Of a DNA stretch of 64,000 nucleotides, positions 57,501-64,000 are shown one piece after another (position 1 is the stretch's first letter; each line of letters starts with the position of its first letter). Both the position numbers and the translations under genes were made by a program. Origin of the DNA: Heliopora coerulea (taxonomy: Eukaryota; Cnidaria; Anthozoa; Scleralcyonacea; Helioporidae); contig JASJOG010000080.1 in assembly GCA_030142905.1 (NCBI GenBank), forward strand, positions 405,001 to 469,000. The letters are read 5' to 3'. The notes beneath the pieces are model-generated. The model worked only from the letters and a program-made list of their open reading frames with translations. It searched no databases and was not told the origin of the DNA.

Positions 57501-60500
57501 GTGGCCCAGGGAAATAAAGCATGCAGTTGATGTGGTTATCCTTGGTTAATAAACTGAAATACAATAAAATACAACATTAGCCACAAACTTTCAACAGAAG
57601 TCTCGATACTTGGTTTTCAATTCCCAAACTCATCAACAATTCATGAGTTAGGTGGCTAATTTCAACGAGCACTTCGCCATGACTTTCGGGCTTAATTACA
57701 CTTCTTACGGACAACTTACGAGATCCCTCACGTTGGCCAGTTCGATCGTGTTATTTAGGGCTGTCTTTGCCGCCCGGTAAGGTTCCCATTGTTCCACAAG
57801 GTTCACAACGTTCCCCATGTATATGTTGATTACCTGCGGAAAACAAAATCCTGGATCACAAACAGCTGTGGATTTAAAAAAGAAAGCTTCACAAAAGAAG
57901 CTTGATCCTATTCCTGTTAGAAGATAAGCTATCTCAACAAAATTTCTATACGAGAAAAATTTCAAGAAACATTTTCAGAAAGTAGAATACTTTCTAGAGA
58001 TCATAAGCTTTGTTTTGAGAAAAACAAATTACATTTCATAAAACAGGAACCTTGAAAATAAGAAAAAAAATGCTTTTGGTCCGGTTTATAAGACTAATAT
58101 CTGGGAACGTCTTGACGAATTTGTAGTATATTCAGGTCACAGAAAGCCTGGTTTTCGAATTCAGTTGTGGTATCAAGAGTATCCCTTTAATTCTTCCCAC
58201 AAACATTCGTTGGGTATCCAGAAATTATTATTTTCATGAACAAAGTTTTAATTTTCTTGAACTAGCAGACTTCCAAACTTTATTAAAAATATCTACAAAA
58301 CGATTTCTATCACAATAAATGACTGCAAATTACTGATATCGCTTCGCTATTGAAGGCTATAGGTACCTTCTTTAAGGTCTCAGAACACAATATAAGATTC
58401 GAGATGATGTGCCGAAAATGCCATCAATCTTCATTGTAGGTATGTTCTTAAAAAAAATCCTGTAATACGTACAAATGTTTCCGGGGTACCGCATTTTCCT
58501 TATGTAGCCCCAAGAAAGCTTATTAATTTTAAGCCACCAACATGGGCTTATTAGAGGATGGGGGCTTATTAGAGGATGGGGGCCTATTAGAGGATGGGGG
58601 CTTCTTAGAGGATGGGGGTTTATTAGAGAGAGGGGATCTTATTACAGGGTAGGGGCTTATTAGAAGGTTGGGGCTTAAGAGAGGGTGGGCTTATTAGAGG
58701 AAGAGGGCTGATGGGGCTAAGAGGGTGGGACTTAATAGAGGATGAAGACTTAATAAAGGGTGGGACTTATTAGAGGGAGAGAGCTAATTTTAATTTTCGC
58801 ACTAAAAGTAACAAAAAACAACATAGATTATGACATTAAACAAGATTTGCCACAGGATGGATTAATAAAGTTAAATTATTTCGATAGAGGGATAGGGCTT
58901 ATTTTTATTTTTCAATTAACTGGGGGGAGGTTATGGGGGACTTGATAAAGGAAATATGGTATGAATCACGGAACGGTACAGATTGTACTAAATTTATACA
59001 CGGAGGACTTAGCTGAATTTTGACCATTCCAACTGATATTTCAATACCAAATTAACTCTTTCAAGGCAGGAGCTCCCCCTTTGACAAGTAAAATCGTTTG
59101 GCGTTAACCACAGTAAAATAATCTGGCGTTACCCAGAGTAAAATTATAGAAGTCGCACGCCACCGGAATGGGGTGTTGAACGTAATTTAGCATTAAAAAT
59201 TCTGAATAATTGAGCAATTTGAACAATAAATAACTGACACTCCACACTCTGCCTGTTAACAGGTCATTGTTTGTCAACAGAGTTTTATAGTTGAAAGGTT
59301 TAAAAGATTTTATTGAAAAATATATACGTTGTCTCTGTCTAAAAACAGGTTAAAAAGGACGTTTCGGTCAAGTTACTGTGACCTTCGTCATCGAAACATT
59401 GATGATTGAAGAAGTGCTTTATATACTATACAAGACAGGAGTTGAGTTATTGACAATACGATTATATGCATTTATAAATATGCATTTATAAATATGCATT
59501 TATAAACAGAAGGCAGAGACATGTGTTCGTTAATGGAGGTTGGTTCACGTATTGAATGCCAGGCTTCAAGAATTATTCGTTGGGTCCATTGTTCGCATCT
59601 ATCAATAATCTGGACGTTGTCGAGGTCAACGTTCTGTTGCGTTTGCAAATGATGCTGCATCAGAAGGGAATCGCCGTCCAACTTGGCGACGGCCCGACTA
59701 TGTTCCTTTATTCTTGTCTTCAAAGCGCGAGCTGTTTGACCGATGTAGACAGCGGAGAAATCTCTGCATTTAATTTTATACACAACACAAGTTGTACGGT
59801 AATGATCAAACTTTTCTTTGGGTTTAATAACTCAACTCCTATCTGGTATATAAAACAGTTCATCAATCATCACTATTTTGCTGACGACGGTCATAGTAAC
59901 TTGACCGAAACGTTCTGTTTAGCCTTTTTTAGACAGAGACAACCTGTATATTTTTTAATAAAACCTTCTAAACTATGCCTGTCTACAACTGCTGGATTTT
60001 TAACCTTATTCGTAGCTGAAAGGTTTATTGTTTTGTAATTAGATATGGGTGCGGCAAGCTATAGCGTAAAGACACCACGAGGAGGACTCGTCTATTAAAT
60101 ATATTTACAAGGAAAGATACAGTCCCACTGAATGTAATCGCTCTTCACTACATCTGAATAAGAGTGGAAAGAGGTTCCACGACATAGGGTAAAATAAAAT
60201 GAAAAAAATCGCACCAATCATTAATGTATACTTTTAGAAAACACACCAACGCTAATTCAGTAGTCAGGAAGGGATTTTAACCCACACAACCCTCTCCCAC
60301 GCCAATCGACCAAAGCCCCTCTAATCATAAATCATTTAAATAAGGATTCAGTCAGTTTAACTGTGGAGAATAAAGTAAGGAACGTAAAGGGCTCTTTACA
60401 AGTGCCATTGCCCCAAGCGATTGACATCTTGGAGTATGTGTTCAACTGACGAGGACAAACTACAGCGAATCATAAGCGGATATCCTACTCCACAGACTGT

Positions 60501-62889
60501 GATGAGTTTATCACATACACCAGGATGACAATGGCCACCTGCAAAATCTTACGTGTAAACGGCCCTTAAGGAATTTCCCCAATTGTCTGGAAAGAATTTA
60601 TCCACAATCTCCCTCATGGTGGCCTGCTAAGAATTGAGTGTGTCGGGCACAAAGTACAGGATCACATACAGCATGGCGGCTTAAGTGGCAAGAGCGGGGC
60701 TTCGGTGTTCCTGGAGTGGGTAGGACGAATCCTTAAAAAAAATTGTGATAACGTTAAATCTGGCTAGACTTGAGCTTAGGACCTACGTACCGCTGGTCAT
60801 TGCTGCGGGTTCTTCGGGCAAGCGAGGTGGCTTTTGGCGGGAAATTATGTATGGCAACGCATTTACCTGATTATTTGGAATGAAAGAGACGAAGTGCGAA
60901 GTGAAGTGACGAAAGCAATTTAATCACTAATTATCTACATTTAATTAAGATTTAGGTTAAAGTAAGGGTTAGGGTTAGAATTAGGTTTAGAGTTTACGTT
61001 TGGCCTGGAAATAATGCTAAACGTTCATGAAAAAACAGAGATAATGGCAGAATTTTAGGCAGTAGGTCAAATAGTAAACCCGTTTCGAGCAGTAAAATCT
61101 TCACAAAGTATTCTTACCTTATATAAATTTCCAGACATCTCCATAAACTTGCGGAATTTTAGGTTCCGTCGTGAGAACACTGAACTATGTCGTTTAAATT
61201 TCGCGCCAAGAGCTCGTTTCCTTGTTTGTTGAGCCGACGGCAAAGACCAGCGGCAAGGTGGGTCCGAAGCACTGAACTCTAAAAAGACTGGAACGATACC
61301 TGCAAACTCTATTTTGAAGCCATCATTGAGGCTGACATGTGGGTCAATTTGCGAGTCATCCCAGTCCCCTACGCAATAAAACACAAAACCTACTGCGAAA
61401 AACGTAACTCAAATTTCAGATTTTTTGACAGTTTTCTTTTTTGTCCTTAGTACAGTGGAAGAGAATGTCGTTCGGACTGCATATTGGTTAGAATTAACTG
61501 TCCATGAAAAATAAAAGTTCAGTACAATTTTTTCCCACGCGTATTTTTGACCCACATGGCTGTCCCCATGTCGGCTTAACTCAGTTGTAAGGCCAGATTT
61601 AACGAGGTATCGTTCCAGTCTTTTTAGAGTCCACTGGTTCAAAGCATTGAACTCTAAAAAGACTGGGAAGATACCTCGTCACACCAGGCCTCACGATTGA
61701 ACGAAACCGACATGGGGGCAGCCATGTAGGTCAAAAACACGCGTGGGGAAAAAGTTGTATTGAACTTTTACTTTTCATTGACAGTTAATTCTGACAAATA
61801 TGCAGTCCTACCGACATTTTCCTCTACTTACTATGGATAAAAAAGAAAACTGTCAAAAAATCCGAAAGTTGGGTGATGTTTTTCACAATAGGTTGCGTGT
61901 TTTATTGCGTAGGGGACTGGGATGACCTGCAAAATAACCTACACGTCCACCTCCATTATGGCTTCAAAATACAGTTTCCAGGTATTGTTCCAGTCTTTTT
62001 AGAGTTCAATGGTCTGGAGTAACTGCCTCAGGCCGTTCGAGAAGCCTGGCCCGCATGCAGGCACGACACGCACCACAGAAAACACACGAGGCAATTTTGA
62101 GAGAGTAGAATGAGGACTGGGAACGAACACAATAATTTCGGATCAGAAAAGGTTCTTACCTGGTTATAGATGTCGTCGGAACGCAGTCGACCAACCAACA
62201 TTTTAATGAAGGTTTCAGAAATAGCAACTCGACTACAACAAAACAACGAAAAGTGGTGGTATTTAGTTGAAACTGGAAAACCAAACGGGAATGGTAGTTT
62301 GAGAAGGAAAATAAGAGCCCTGAAAGAACTCGGAATTAAACCAACAAACTCAGTTCTTAAGAGTCGTTTACGCGTGCAATTTTTCAGGTTGCGATTGTCT
62401 CTCTGACGAAGGGCCTTCGCTGTAAACGTTAGATAACTACTCTCACATTTCGGCAGTACTCAAACCTTTCTTATGCAGCAAGATATCCGGTTATGATTTG
62501 CTGCAGTTTGTTGTTGACGTTCTAGTCAGTTAAACACATACTCCAAGTTGTCAATCGCAAGATACAAAATCGCGCGTGTAGACAGGCCTTGAGGCTTCAC
62601 TGGGACATCGTGGATTTTTCCGCACGAAATCAGGCCAGTGAACAAAATTTTCACAAGTTAAACTGGAATACCAGCACATATTTATCTCAAGTCAAACCAG
62701 GACACCTGTGTTCCCCACAAATATTCGTAATCTCACAAGATTAGCAAGAATTTTTGACATCATTCGAGACACACTCACGCAAAGCAATCCTCTGGATATT
62801 TCGAAGGCCTTTTTCCCGCGGAAATTCCTGTACTTCGAAGAAGCTTGCACACATCGTCAATGTTTGACTCAATATCGGCCCTGGTCGCA
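36418..62889 (-). CDS. WASHC5: WASHC5 (strumpellin) homologue, multi-exon gene, 5' end off window
   Basis: Strumpellin is a core helical subunit of the WASH complex, which activates Arp2/3 on endosomes. Minus-strand exons, read from high to low coordinates, match the order of segments I know from animal strumpellin: 62779-62889, 62160-62232, 60579-60731 (decayed), 57720-57833, 56799-56840, 56591-56711, 52937-53066, 48422-48502, 47935-47997, 47767-47868, 47477-47653, 46013-46131, 42549-42618, 42389-42468 and 36418-36571. Splice sites are canonical except for the decayed exon, and wherever adjacent exons could be compared the phases agree. Several expected segments were not found between 56.59 and 53.07, between 52.94 and 48.50, between 46.01 and 42.62 and between 42.39 and 36.57 kb, and the extreme N- and C-termini are absent. 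Either my reading missed divergent exons or the locus is partly degraded. Confidence 0.8.
37108..38686 (+). mobile_element. Tc1/mariner-type transposon, 1,579 bp, with TA target duplication
   Basis: Perfect 49-bp terminal inverted repeats start CACTGCGTCTGAAGTTATTA, flanked on both sides by TA. Each end has a second inner copy of the repeat core (37292-37319 and 38485-38510), giving an IR/DR arrangement as in Sleeping Beauty-like elements. It encloses an intact transposase and lies in an intron of the strumpellin gene. Confidence 0.93.
37375..38343 (+). CDS. Tc1/mariner-family transposase (DD37E), intact, 322 aa
   Basis: The cut-and-paste transposase has an N-terminal helix-turn-helix ([20 protein letters not shown] ... 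[10 protein letters not shown]) and a second paired-like helix region ([20 protein letters not shown]). The catalytic D144 is in IFTDESRL, D236 in [10 protein letters not shown] and E274 in [10 protein letters not shown]. Thirty-seven residues separate D236 and E274, so it is DD37E rather than the DD34E of classical Tc1. Length is close to full size and no lesion is seen. With perfect terminal repeats this copy may be recently active. Confidence 0.92.
   Translation: MGRKKDLSATEKKEIVQLLARGKTILGISKILRRDHRTVKNAMEDVNKKRVRSKGKGFKNISDRDNRKLKQIITKHPLLSTAEVFDKAGISGVKRDKRCRILQTMSMVKKLVGRPPLNKTHKQKRLDWARENLKTDFSKVIFTDESRLTLDGPDGWSKGSVLCDKEAPPRLRRQQGGGGIMIWAGIVDDKVIGPFKVDEGVKLNSDNYCALLEGTFFKWYKSQSRKLKKDCVFMQDNVPSHASRSTSDFLARKGLTGSKLMKWPPSSADLNPIENMWAVVKRELYSGGKQYSKKSGLWEAIKKVTQSIKPETVKSLTNSMDD
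38689..42388. other. 3.7 kb intronic/intergenic sequence with diverged repeats
   Basis: No exon was recognised. Segments near 39.35-39.70 and 41.00-41.40 kb are related (GCAGAGGTCC, ATCCGACTACTTATGAAC), as are 40.38 and 41.66 kb (ATGGCCGCCATGACGT). The 40.66-40.79 kb segment is related to 26.78-26.90 kb. Confidence 0.4.
42389..42468 (-). CDS. WASHC5: Strumpellin exon
   Basis: It encodes [20 protein letters not shown] and DTIIK, aligned by eye to the KIY ... KIW segment of strumpellin. The acceptor is TTTTAG and the donor AAG/GTAATT. The phase joins exon 42549-42618. Confidence 0.75.
42549..42618 (-). CDS. WASHC5: Strumpellin exon
   Basis: It encodes [20 protein letters not shown] and ends with one extra base before GTAAGA, completed by the CC of the next exon. 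Similarity to the protein is modest, but position and phase fit. Confidence 0.6.
42660..42852. repeat. A-rich microsatellite/minisatellite
   Basis: Four near-identical 20-bp units (ACAAATAGAAAAAAAGAAAA) at about 42.72-42.80 kb are flanked by AAAT/AAAC-type simple repeats. A further (CAAA)n tract lies at 43.30-43.33 kb, on the far side of the adjacent MITE. Confidence 0.8.
42856..43287. mobile_element. MITE-like element, about 430 bp
   Basis: Inverted ends are CGTAGAATCCCAAAAATAGC on the left and, reversed, CGTAGAATCCCGAAAATAAC on the right. Internal CGAAAGTAGC/GCGGC-type repeats are present. It has no coding capacity and is flanked by simple A-rich repeats on both sides. Confidence 0.65.
43330..44945. 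other. 1.6 kb of intron without recognised exon
   Basis: The repetitive CTTGAGACTTG/ACTTGACTTGAG words at 43.95 and 44.35-44.43 kb and a CACATACA run at 44.45 kb are the only structure noted. Confidence 0.4.
44952..45299. repeat. Palindromic MITE-like element with telomere-like core
   Basis: Arms of about 60 bp (44952-45012 and 45243-45299) are inverted copies containing CACTTCAAGATGGCGGATAC. Between them (45052-45205) lie degenerate TTAGGG-like repeats on one half and CCCTAA-like repeats on the other. Confidence 0.7.
45310..46012. other. 0.7 kb of intron without recognised exon
   Basis: AT-rich, with a local inverted repeat ATGGAGTTTATCTTC ... near 45.79-45.88 kb; nothing coding was recognised. 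Confidence 0.4.
46013..46131 (-). CDS. WASHC5: Strumpellin exon
   Basis: It encodes [20 protein letters not shown] and [20 protein letters not shown], nearly identical in pattern to strumpellin. The acceptor is TTTTCAG and the donor AAA/GTAGGA. It follows exon 47477-47653 in phase 0. Confidence 0.93.
46325..46590. repeat. MITE-like inverted repeat rich in ATGTTGAA
   Basis: Many copies of GATGTTGAA/TTCAACATC occur in opposite orientation in the two halves. Inverted GGCCAAACGCATTC/ACACGTTTGGCC segments lie inside. Boundaries are approximate. Confidence 0.55.
46600..47476. other. 0.9 kb of intron without recognised exon
   Basis: No coding similarity found. A short series of AGCCTGAACAGGGCAC/AGCCTAAACAAGGCAC near-repeats lies at 47.13-47.20 kb. 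Confidence 0.4.
47477..47653 (-). CDS. WASHC5: Strumpellin exon
   Basis: 59 codons including [20 protein letters not shown] and [20 protein letters not shown], one of the most conserved stretches of strumpellin. The acceptor is CCCCACGCAG and the donor AAAG/GTGGGC. This exon is the strongest support for the gene assignment. Confidence 0.95.
47767..47868 (-). CDS. WASHC5: Strumpellin exon
   Basis: 34 codons including [20 protein letters not shown] and ALHRGLIFN, characteristic of strumpellin. The acceptor is TTTCAAG and the donor AAAA/GTATGT. Phase 0 at both ends. Confidence 0.93.
47935..47997 (-). CDS. WASHC5: Strumpellin-locus cassette-like exon of 21 codons
   Basis: It encodes [20 protein letters not shown] plus I between the acceptor ATTGTAG and the donor ATT/GTGAAC, phase 0 at both ends. 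It sits between exons for ...VGIIK and VDPKQ..., which are contiguous in the human protein as I remember it. It may be a lineage-specific or alternative exon. Confidence 0.6.
48422..48502 (-). CDS. WASHC5: Strumpellin exon
   Basis: 27 codons, [20 protein letters not shown] and TLVGIIK, matching strumpellin just before VDPKQLL. The acceptor is CATTTTAG and the donor AAG/GTATAA. Phase 0 at both ends. Confidence 0.9.
48601..48985. repeat. Pyrimidine-rich low-complexity tract
   Basis: Nearly 400 bp of C and T on the plus strand, with a (CATCC/CCCAT)n block at about 48.65-48.70 kb. ORFs across it are artefacts of composition. Confidence 0.85.
48986..50815. other. 1.8 kb of intron; one tentative exon at about 49585-49625
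   Basis: On the minus strand [11 protein letters not shown] ends at a good donor (GAG/GTAATG, 49584). It could belong to strumpellin, but the acceptor is unclear and the match is short. Nothing else was recognised. Confidence 0.3.
50826..51115 (+). mobile_element. tRNA-derived SINE, copy 1
   Basis: The tRNA-like head has an A-box-like TGGTACAGTGGTAGCACAC and a B-box-like GGTTCAATTCTGGC about 40 bp later. The body contains TTTTCTCCGGGTACTTC and AATAACACTGGA ... GACCCTCAATGGACTTCTAG. It shares head and body with the copy at 56.06 kb. Confidence 0.7.
51540..52900. repeat. Cluster of three related MITE-like repeats
   Basis: Segments with ACTGACGTACAAAATTGC-, TCCATGGGCGGCC-, ATGGAATGCTAACTG- and CTTTACACGACTTTAATC-type blocks occur at 51.55-51.95, 52.13-52.62 and 52.77-52.90 kb, in both orientations. 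They are likely non-autonomous DNA elements nested or clustered. Confidence 0.55.
52937..53066 (-). CDS. WASHC5: Strumpellin exon
   Basis: It encodes [20 protein letters not shown] and [18 protein letters not shown], matching strumpellin. The acceptor is CTTAACAG and the donor AACG/GTGAGT, with a single trailing base. Confidence 0.9.
53067..55395. other. 2.3 kb of intron without recognised exon
   Basis: A strong inverted repeat around 53.78-53.93 kb (ATTGGATGAGGCTGAATATG vs its complement, meeting at GACCGAGGTCAATGTTATC) is present. A (AAAAT)n run lies at 54.86 kb and a CACACA run at 55.22 kb. Confidence 0.4.
55400..55485 (+). repeat. tRNA-like SINE head fragment
   Basis: TGTAGTGGTTCGTGAAAC resembles an A box and GGTTCGAATTCGAGCC a B box, 40 bp apart, followed by AT-rich sequence. 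It is more likely a SINE relic than a tRNA gene because the stems do not pair well. Confidence 0.35.
56060..56325 (+). mobile_element. tRNA-derived SINE, copy 2
   Basis: The head TGGTACAATGATAGTGTACC ... GGTTCGGTTCTGACTC and the body TTTTCTCCGGGTACTCC and GGTGGCCCTTACTGGACCTC match the copy at 50.83 kb with many substitutions. Confidence 0.65.
56335..56460. repeat. Penelope-type terminal inverted fragment
   Basis: GTGACTAACGTTTCGACGGC and, inverted, GCCGTCAAAATGTCAGTCAC face each other around TTGAGGCTGATGATGACC. The CTGATGA-stem-GAAACGTTAG layout is typical of Penelope pseudo-LTR ends. Confidence 0.5.
56591..56711 (-). CDS. WASHC5: Strumpellin exon
   Basis: It encodes [20 protein letters not shown] and [20 protein letters not shown], closely matching strumpellin. 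The acceptor is TTTTGTAG and the donor ACCA/GTGAGG. Confidence 0.92.
56799..56840 (-). CDS. WASHC5: Strumpellin mini-exon, 14 codons
   Basis: It encodes [14 protein letters not shown] between the acceptor GCATTACAG and the donor CAG/GTACTT, phase 0 at both ends. It lies exactly between the flanking strumpellin exons in protein order. Confidence 0.75.
56841..57719. other. 0.9 kb of intron
   Basis: It contains a short tandem duplication at 57.31-57.39 kb (GTTTAAGCTACTCGGGTAC twice) and no recognised exon. Confidence 0.5.
57720..57833 (-). CDS. WASHC5: Strumpellin exon
   Basis: 38 codons, [20 protein letters not shown] and [18 protein letters not shown], matching strumpellin. The acceptor is TTTCCGCAG and the donor CTC/GTAAGT. 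Phase 0 at both ends. Confidence 0.94.
57834..58543. other. 0.7 kb of intron without recognised exon
   Basis: AT-rich, nothing coding recognised. Confidence 0.4.
58544..58785 (+). repeat. G-rich minisatellite, unit about 20 bp
   Basis: Repeats of GGGCTTATTAGAGGATGGGG, regular at first and then decaying rightward into variants. Strong G/C strand skew. Confidence 0.85.
58786..59285. other. 0.5 kb of intron
   Basis: Isolated TTATTAGAGG-like words continue from the minisatellite; no exon recognised. Confidence 0.4.
59288..59985. mobile_element. Penelope-like element fragment with inverted ends
   Basis: A left segment (TTGTCTCTGTCTAAAAACAG ... CGTTTCGGTCAAGTTACTG) recurs inverted on the right (59.86-59.98 kb). 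Between them lies a minus-strand GIY-YIG endonuclease fragment. This is a separate, more diverged lineage than the pair at 32.6-35.8 kb. Confidence 0.7.
59472..59783 (-). pseudogene. Penelope GIY-YIG endonuclease fragment
   Basis: [20 protein letters not shown] is followed by [12 protein letters not shown]: the Y-x-I-x-C linker, the YIG-type YIGQT and the Arg/Glu/His catalytic pattern of Penelope endonucleases. The reverse transcriptase is missing. Confidence 0.75.
59990..60578. other. 0.6 kb of intron without recognised gene
   Basis: Nothing coding was recognised. Confidence 0.4.
60579..60731 (-). pseudogene. WASHC5: Decayed strumpellin exon with two in-frame stops and lost donor
   Basis: The 51-codon segment follows the strumpellin protein closely ([31 protein letters not shown]) and sits in the right place between exons 62160-62232 and 57720-57833. 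It carries TAA at 60681-60683 and TAG at 60627-60629 in the same frame. The expected donor after the TGG codon reads GG instead of GT. The acceptor (TTTTTTTAAG) is intact. Length is a multiple of three with phase 0 at both ends, so skipping it keeps the reading frame. Confidence 0.82.
60732..61265. other. 0.5 kb of intron
   Basis: A short telomere-like GGGTTAGGGTTAG run lies at 60.97 kb. No exon recognised. Confidence 0.4.
61269..62012. mobile_element. Pair of inverted MITEs, about 367 bp each
   Basis: Copy 1 (61269-61636) and copy 2 (61647-62010, opposite orientation) both have ends of the type TGAACTCTAAAAAGACTGG and its complement. Internal blocks such as CATCCCAGTCCCCTACGCAA match. The pair forms a large imperfect palindrome with a centre of about 10 bp. 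Confidence 0.8.
62160..62232 (-). CDS. WASHC5: Strumpellin exon
   Basis: It encodes [20 protein letters not shown] and IYNQ. The first base completes the GC left by the upstream exon. The acceptor is TGTTGTAG and the donor CAG/GTAAGA. Confidence 0.93.
62233..62778. other. Intron between strumpellin exons
   Basis: Nothing coding recognised. Confidence 0.5.
62779..62889 (-). CDS. WASHC5: Strumpellin exon, most 5' one in the window
   Basis: It encodes [20 protein letters not shown] and [11 protein letters not shown], matching strumpellin. The acceptor is TTTTATAG and the donor GC/GTGAGT. Earlier exons lie beyond 62889, probably off the window. Confidence 0.9.
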
Positions 62890-63270
62890 CTATAAAATAA
62901 AATAAGGTATTGAGCGCTTAATTACAAGGCTAGCCTCGCATCTTCTTTTACCATTAACTAGCATTGACTTTTTACCAGGGTGAACTTGCTATTACTTGAA
63001 GTAAGTTTGAGCTTGTACACATTTTGATGCAAGCATTCTTTCTCATGCAACCTCGTTTTGCCGCTACAATAAGCTGTCGCAAGTTAGTTCGTACAGAAAC
63101 AGTATAAAATAAAACATATTCCGAAAAATAGAGACATCTTGGAAAACTCAAGATGAGTCAAAACAAGACGAGTATATGAAACTAATATTTGGACTTTATT
63201 ACAAAGTCATCATCAGACAAAACGATTTACAAAACAAGTCAAGGTCTATATATATATACGTATATATATA
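62890..63270. other. Flank with Penelope-end-like remnant and (TA)n
   Basis: At 63.18-63.23 kb the minus strand reads CTGATGATGACTTTG followed by a matching stem, like other Penelope ends in this window. A TATATA tract (63.25-63.27 kb) borders the ribozyme array. Confidence 0.45.
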
Positions 63271-63274
63271 TATA

Positions 63275-63320
63275 ACTACAGACGGAACCGTTTCGGCCTA
63301 TTGGGCCTCATCAGTGTAGT
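63275..63320 (-). ncRNA. Type I hammerhead ribozyme, unit 1
   Basis: On the minus strand: stem I ACUACA pairing with UGUAGU; core CUGAUGA; stem II GGCC-CAAUA-GGCC; core GAAA; a short stem III ACGG-UU-CCGU, where the first A pairs the U before the cleavage base; and cleavage trinucleotide GUC. All conserved nucleotides are present. Predicted cleavage follows the C complementary to 63281. Confidence 0.88.
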
Positions 63321-63504
63321 GCTGATGAGCAGGATGGAGAAGCCTACATTATATAGGCAACTCAAATGTGCCACACATGTGGTACATCTAAGCCATGCCA
63401 GAGCGCTCTAACTAGAGACTAGTGAGCGTGCGCAAATCCGCTAGCGGCATGACTCATCCTGTAGAGCGCTCAATATGAACCAAGAGGCCATAGAGCGATA
63501 TCTA

Positions 63505-63550
63505 ACTACAGACGGAACCGTTTCGGCCTATTGGGCCTCATCAGTGTAGT
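63505..63550 (-). ncRNA. Type I hammerhead ribozyme, unit 2
   Basis: Identical to the motif at 63275-63320, one period later. Tandem spacing would release 230-nt monomers from a minus-strand transcript. Confidence 0.88.
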
Positions 63551-63734
63551 GCTGATGAGCAGGATGGAGAAGCCTACATTATATAGGCAACTCAAATGTG
63601 CCACACATGTGGTACATCTAAGCCATGCCAGAGCGCTCTAACTAGAGACTAGTGAGCGTGCGCAAATCCGCTAGCGGCATGACTCATCCTGTAGAGCGCT
63701 CAATATGAACCAAGAGGCCATAGAGCGATATCTA

Positions 63735-63780
63735 ACTACAGACGGAACCGTTTCGGCCTATTGGGCCTCATCAGTGTAGT
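63735..63780 (-). ncRNA. Type I hammerhead ribozyme, unit 3
   Basis: Identical core, stems and cleavage site to units 1 and 2. Confidence 0.88.
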
Positions 63781-63964
63781 GCTGATGAGCAGGATGGAGA
63801 AGCCTACATTATATAGGCAACTCAAATGTGCCACACATGTGGTACATCTAAGCCATGCCAGAGCGCTCTAACTAGAGACTAGTGAGCGTGCGCAAATCCG
63901 CTAGCGGCATGACTCATCCTGTAGAGCACTCAATATGAACCAAGAGGCCATAGAGCGATATCTA

Positions 63965-64000
63965 ACTACAGACGGAACCGTTTCGGCCTATTGGGCCTCA
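63965..64000 (-). ncRNA. Hammerhead ribozyme, unit 4, cut by the window end
   Basis: The cleavage-site side, stem III and stem II are present. The CUGAUGA core and the other half of stem I fall beyond 64000. Confidence 0.75.

Larger units (their letters stand above)
63274..64000. repeat. 230-bp tandem repeat carrying hammerhead ribozymes, more than three units
   Basis: The word CTACAGACGGAACCG recurs at 63276, 63506, 63736 and 63966, an exact 230-bp period. Units are almost identical (one seen change, GAGCGCTC to GAGCACTC). The array continues past the window end. No ORF is present. Confidence 0.95.

Noticed and set aside
63321..63330. A second CTGATGAG on the plus strand of each 230-bp unit as a plus-strand ribozyme
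   Set aside because: No GAAA core or pairing stem II follows. The word arises from a local CATCAG ... CTGATG hairpin.
63274..64000. CRISPR-like array
   Set aside because: There are no spacers: whole 230-bp units are repeated, and the context is eukaryotic.

Overview
The window looks like nuclear DNA from a marine invertebrate, most likely a cnidarian such as a coral. This is inferred from intron-rich genes, a ROC-COR plus death-domain gene, dense MITE, SINE and Penelope debris, and ribozyme satellites; I could not search a database.

Left part (1-24.8 kb). A plus-strand host gene has a large ROC-COR exon (841-2832), a 69-nt linker exon (23043-23111) and a terminal death-domain exon (24512-24819). 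All junctions are phase-compatible. Its first intron carries a complete 17,225-bp Polinton/Maverick (adintovirus-like) element at 5362-22586, with about 0.48-kb terminal inverted repeats and a TATAAT target-site duplication. The AT-rich element encodes, on the minus strand from left to right, a protein-primed family-B polymerase, small proteins, three membrane proteins, a tail-fibre-like protein, a penton-like protein and a further structural-type protein. On the plus strand are a chromodomain integrase, a hydrophobic virion-like protein, a major capsid protein, a packaging ATPase and a conserved small protein. Last comes a minus-strand protein starting MGNC. Several genes carry single lesions. 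Nearly all genes start in a TAAATG-like context. GC-rich micro-hairpins (4-7 bp stems, 3-nt loops) are scattered through the element, many in frame inside genes, and one array splits the integrase chromodomain.

Middle part (24.8-36.4 kb). No host gene is recognised. There is a diverged tandem repeat (30.2-30.7 kb) and a Penelope-like element (RT plus GIY-YIG) in two head-to-head inverted copies (32.6-35.8 kb).

Right part (36.4-62.9 kb). Minus-strand exons with good splice sites encode a homologue of strumpellin (WASHC5, WASH complex). One symmetric exon (60579-60731) has two in-frame stops and a lost splice donor, and some expected exons were not found. Its introns hold a DD37E Tc1/mariner-type element with an intact ORF and perfect 49-bp repeats (37108-38686), MITEs, tRNA-derived SINEs, minisatellites and a telomere-like palindrome.

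Right end (63.27-64.0 kb). A 230-bp tandem repeat runs off the window. Each unit carries, on the minus strand, what appears to be a complete type I hammerhead ribozyme, as in metazoan retrozymes or Penelope pseudo-LTRs.
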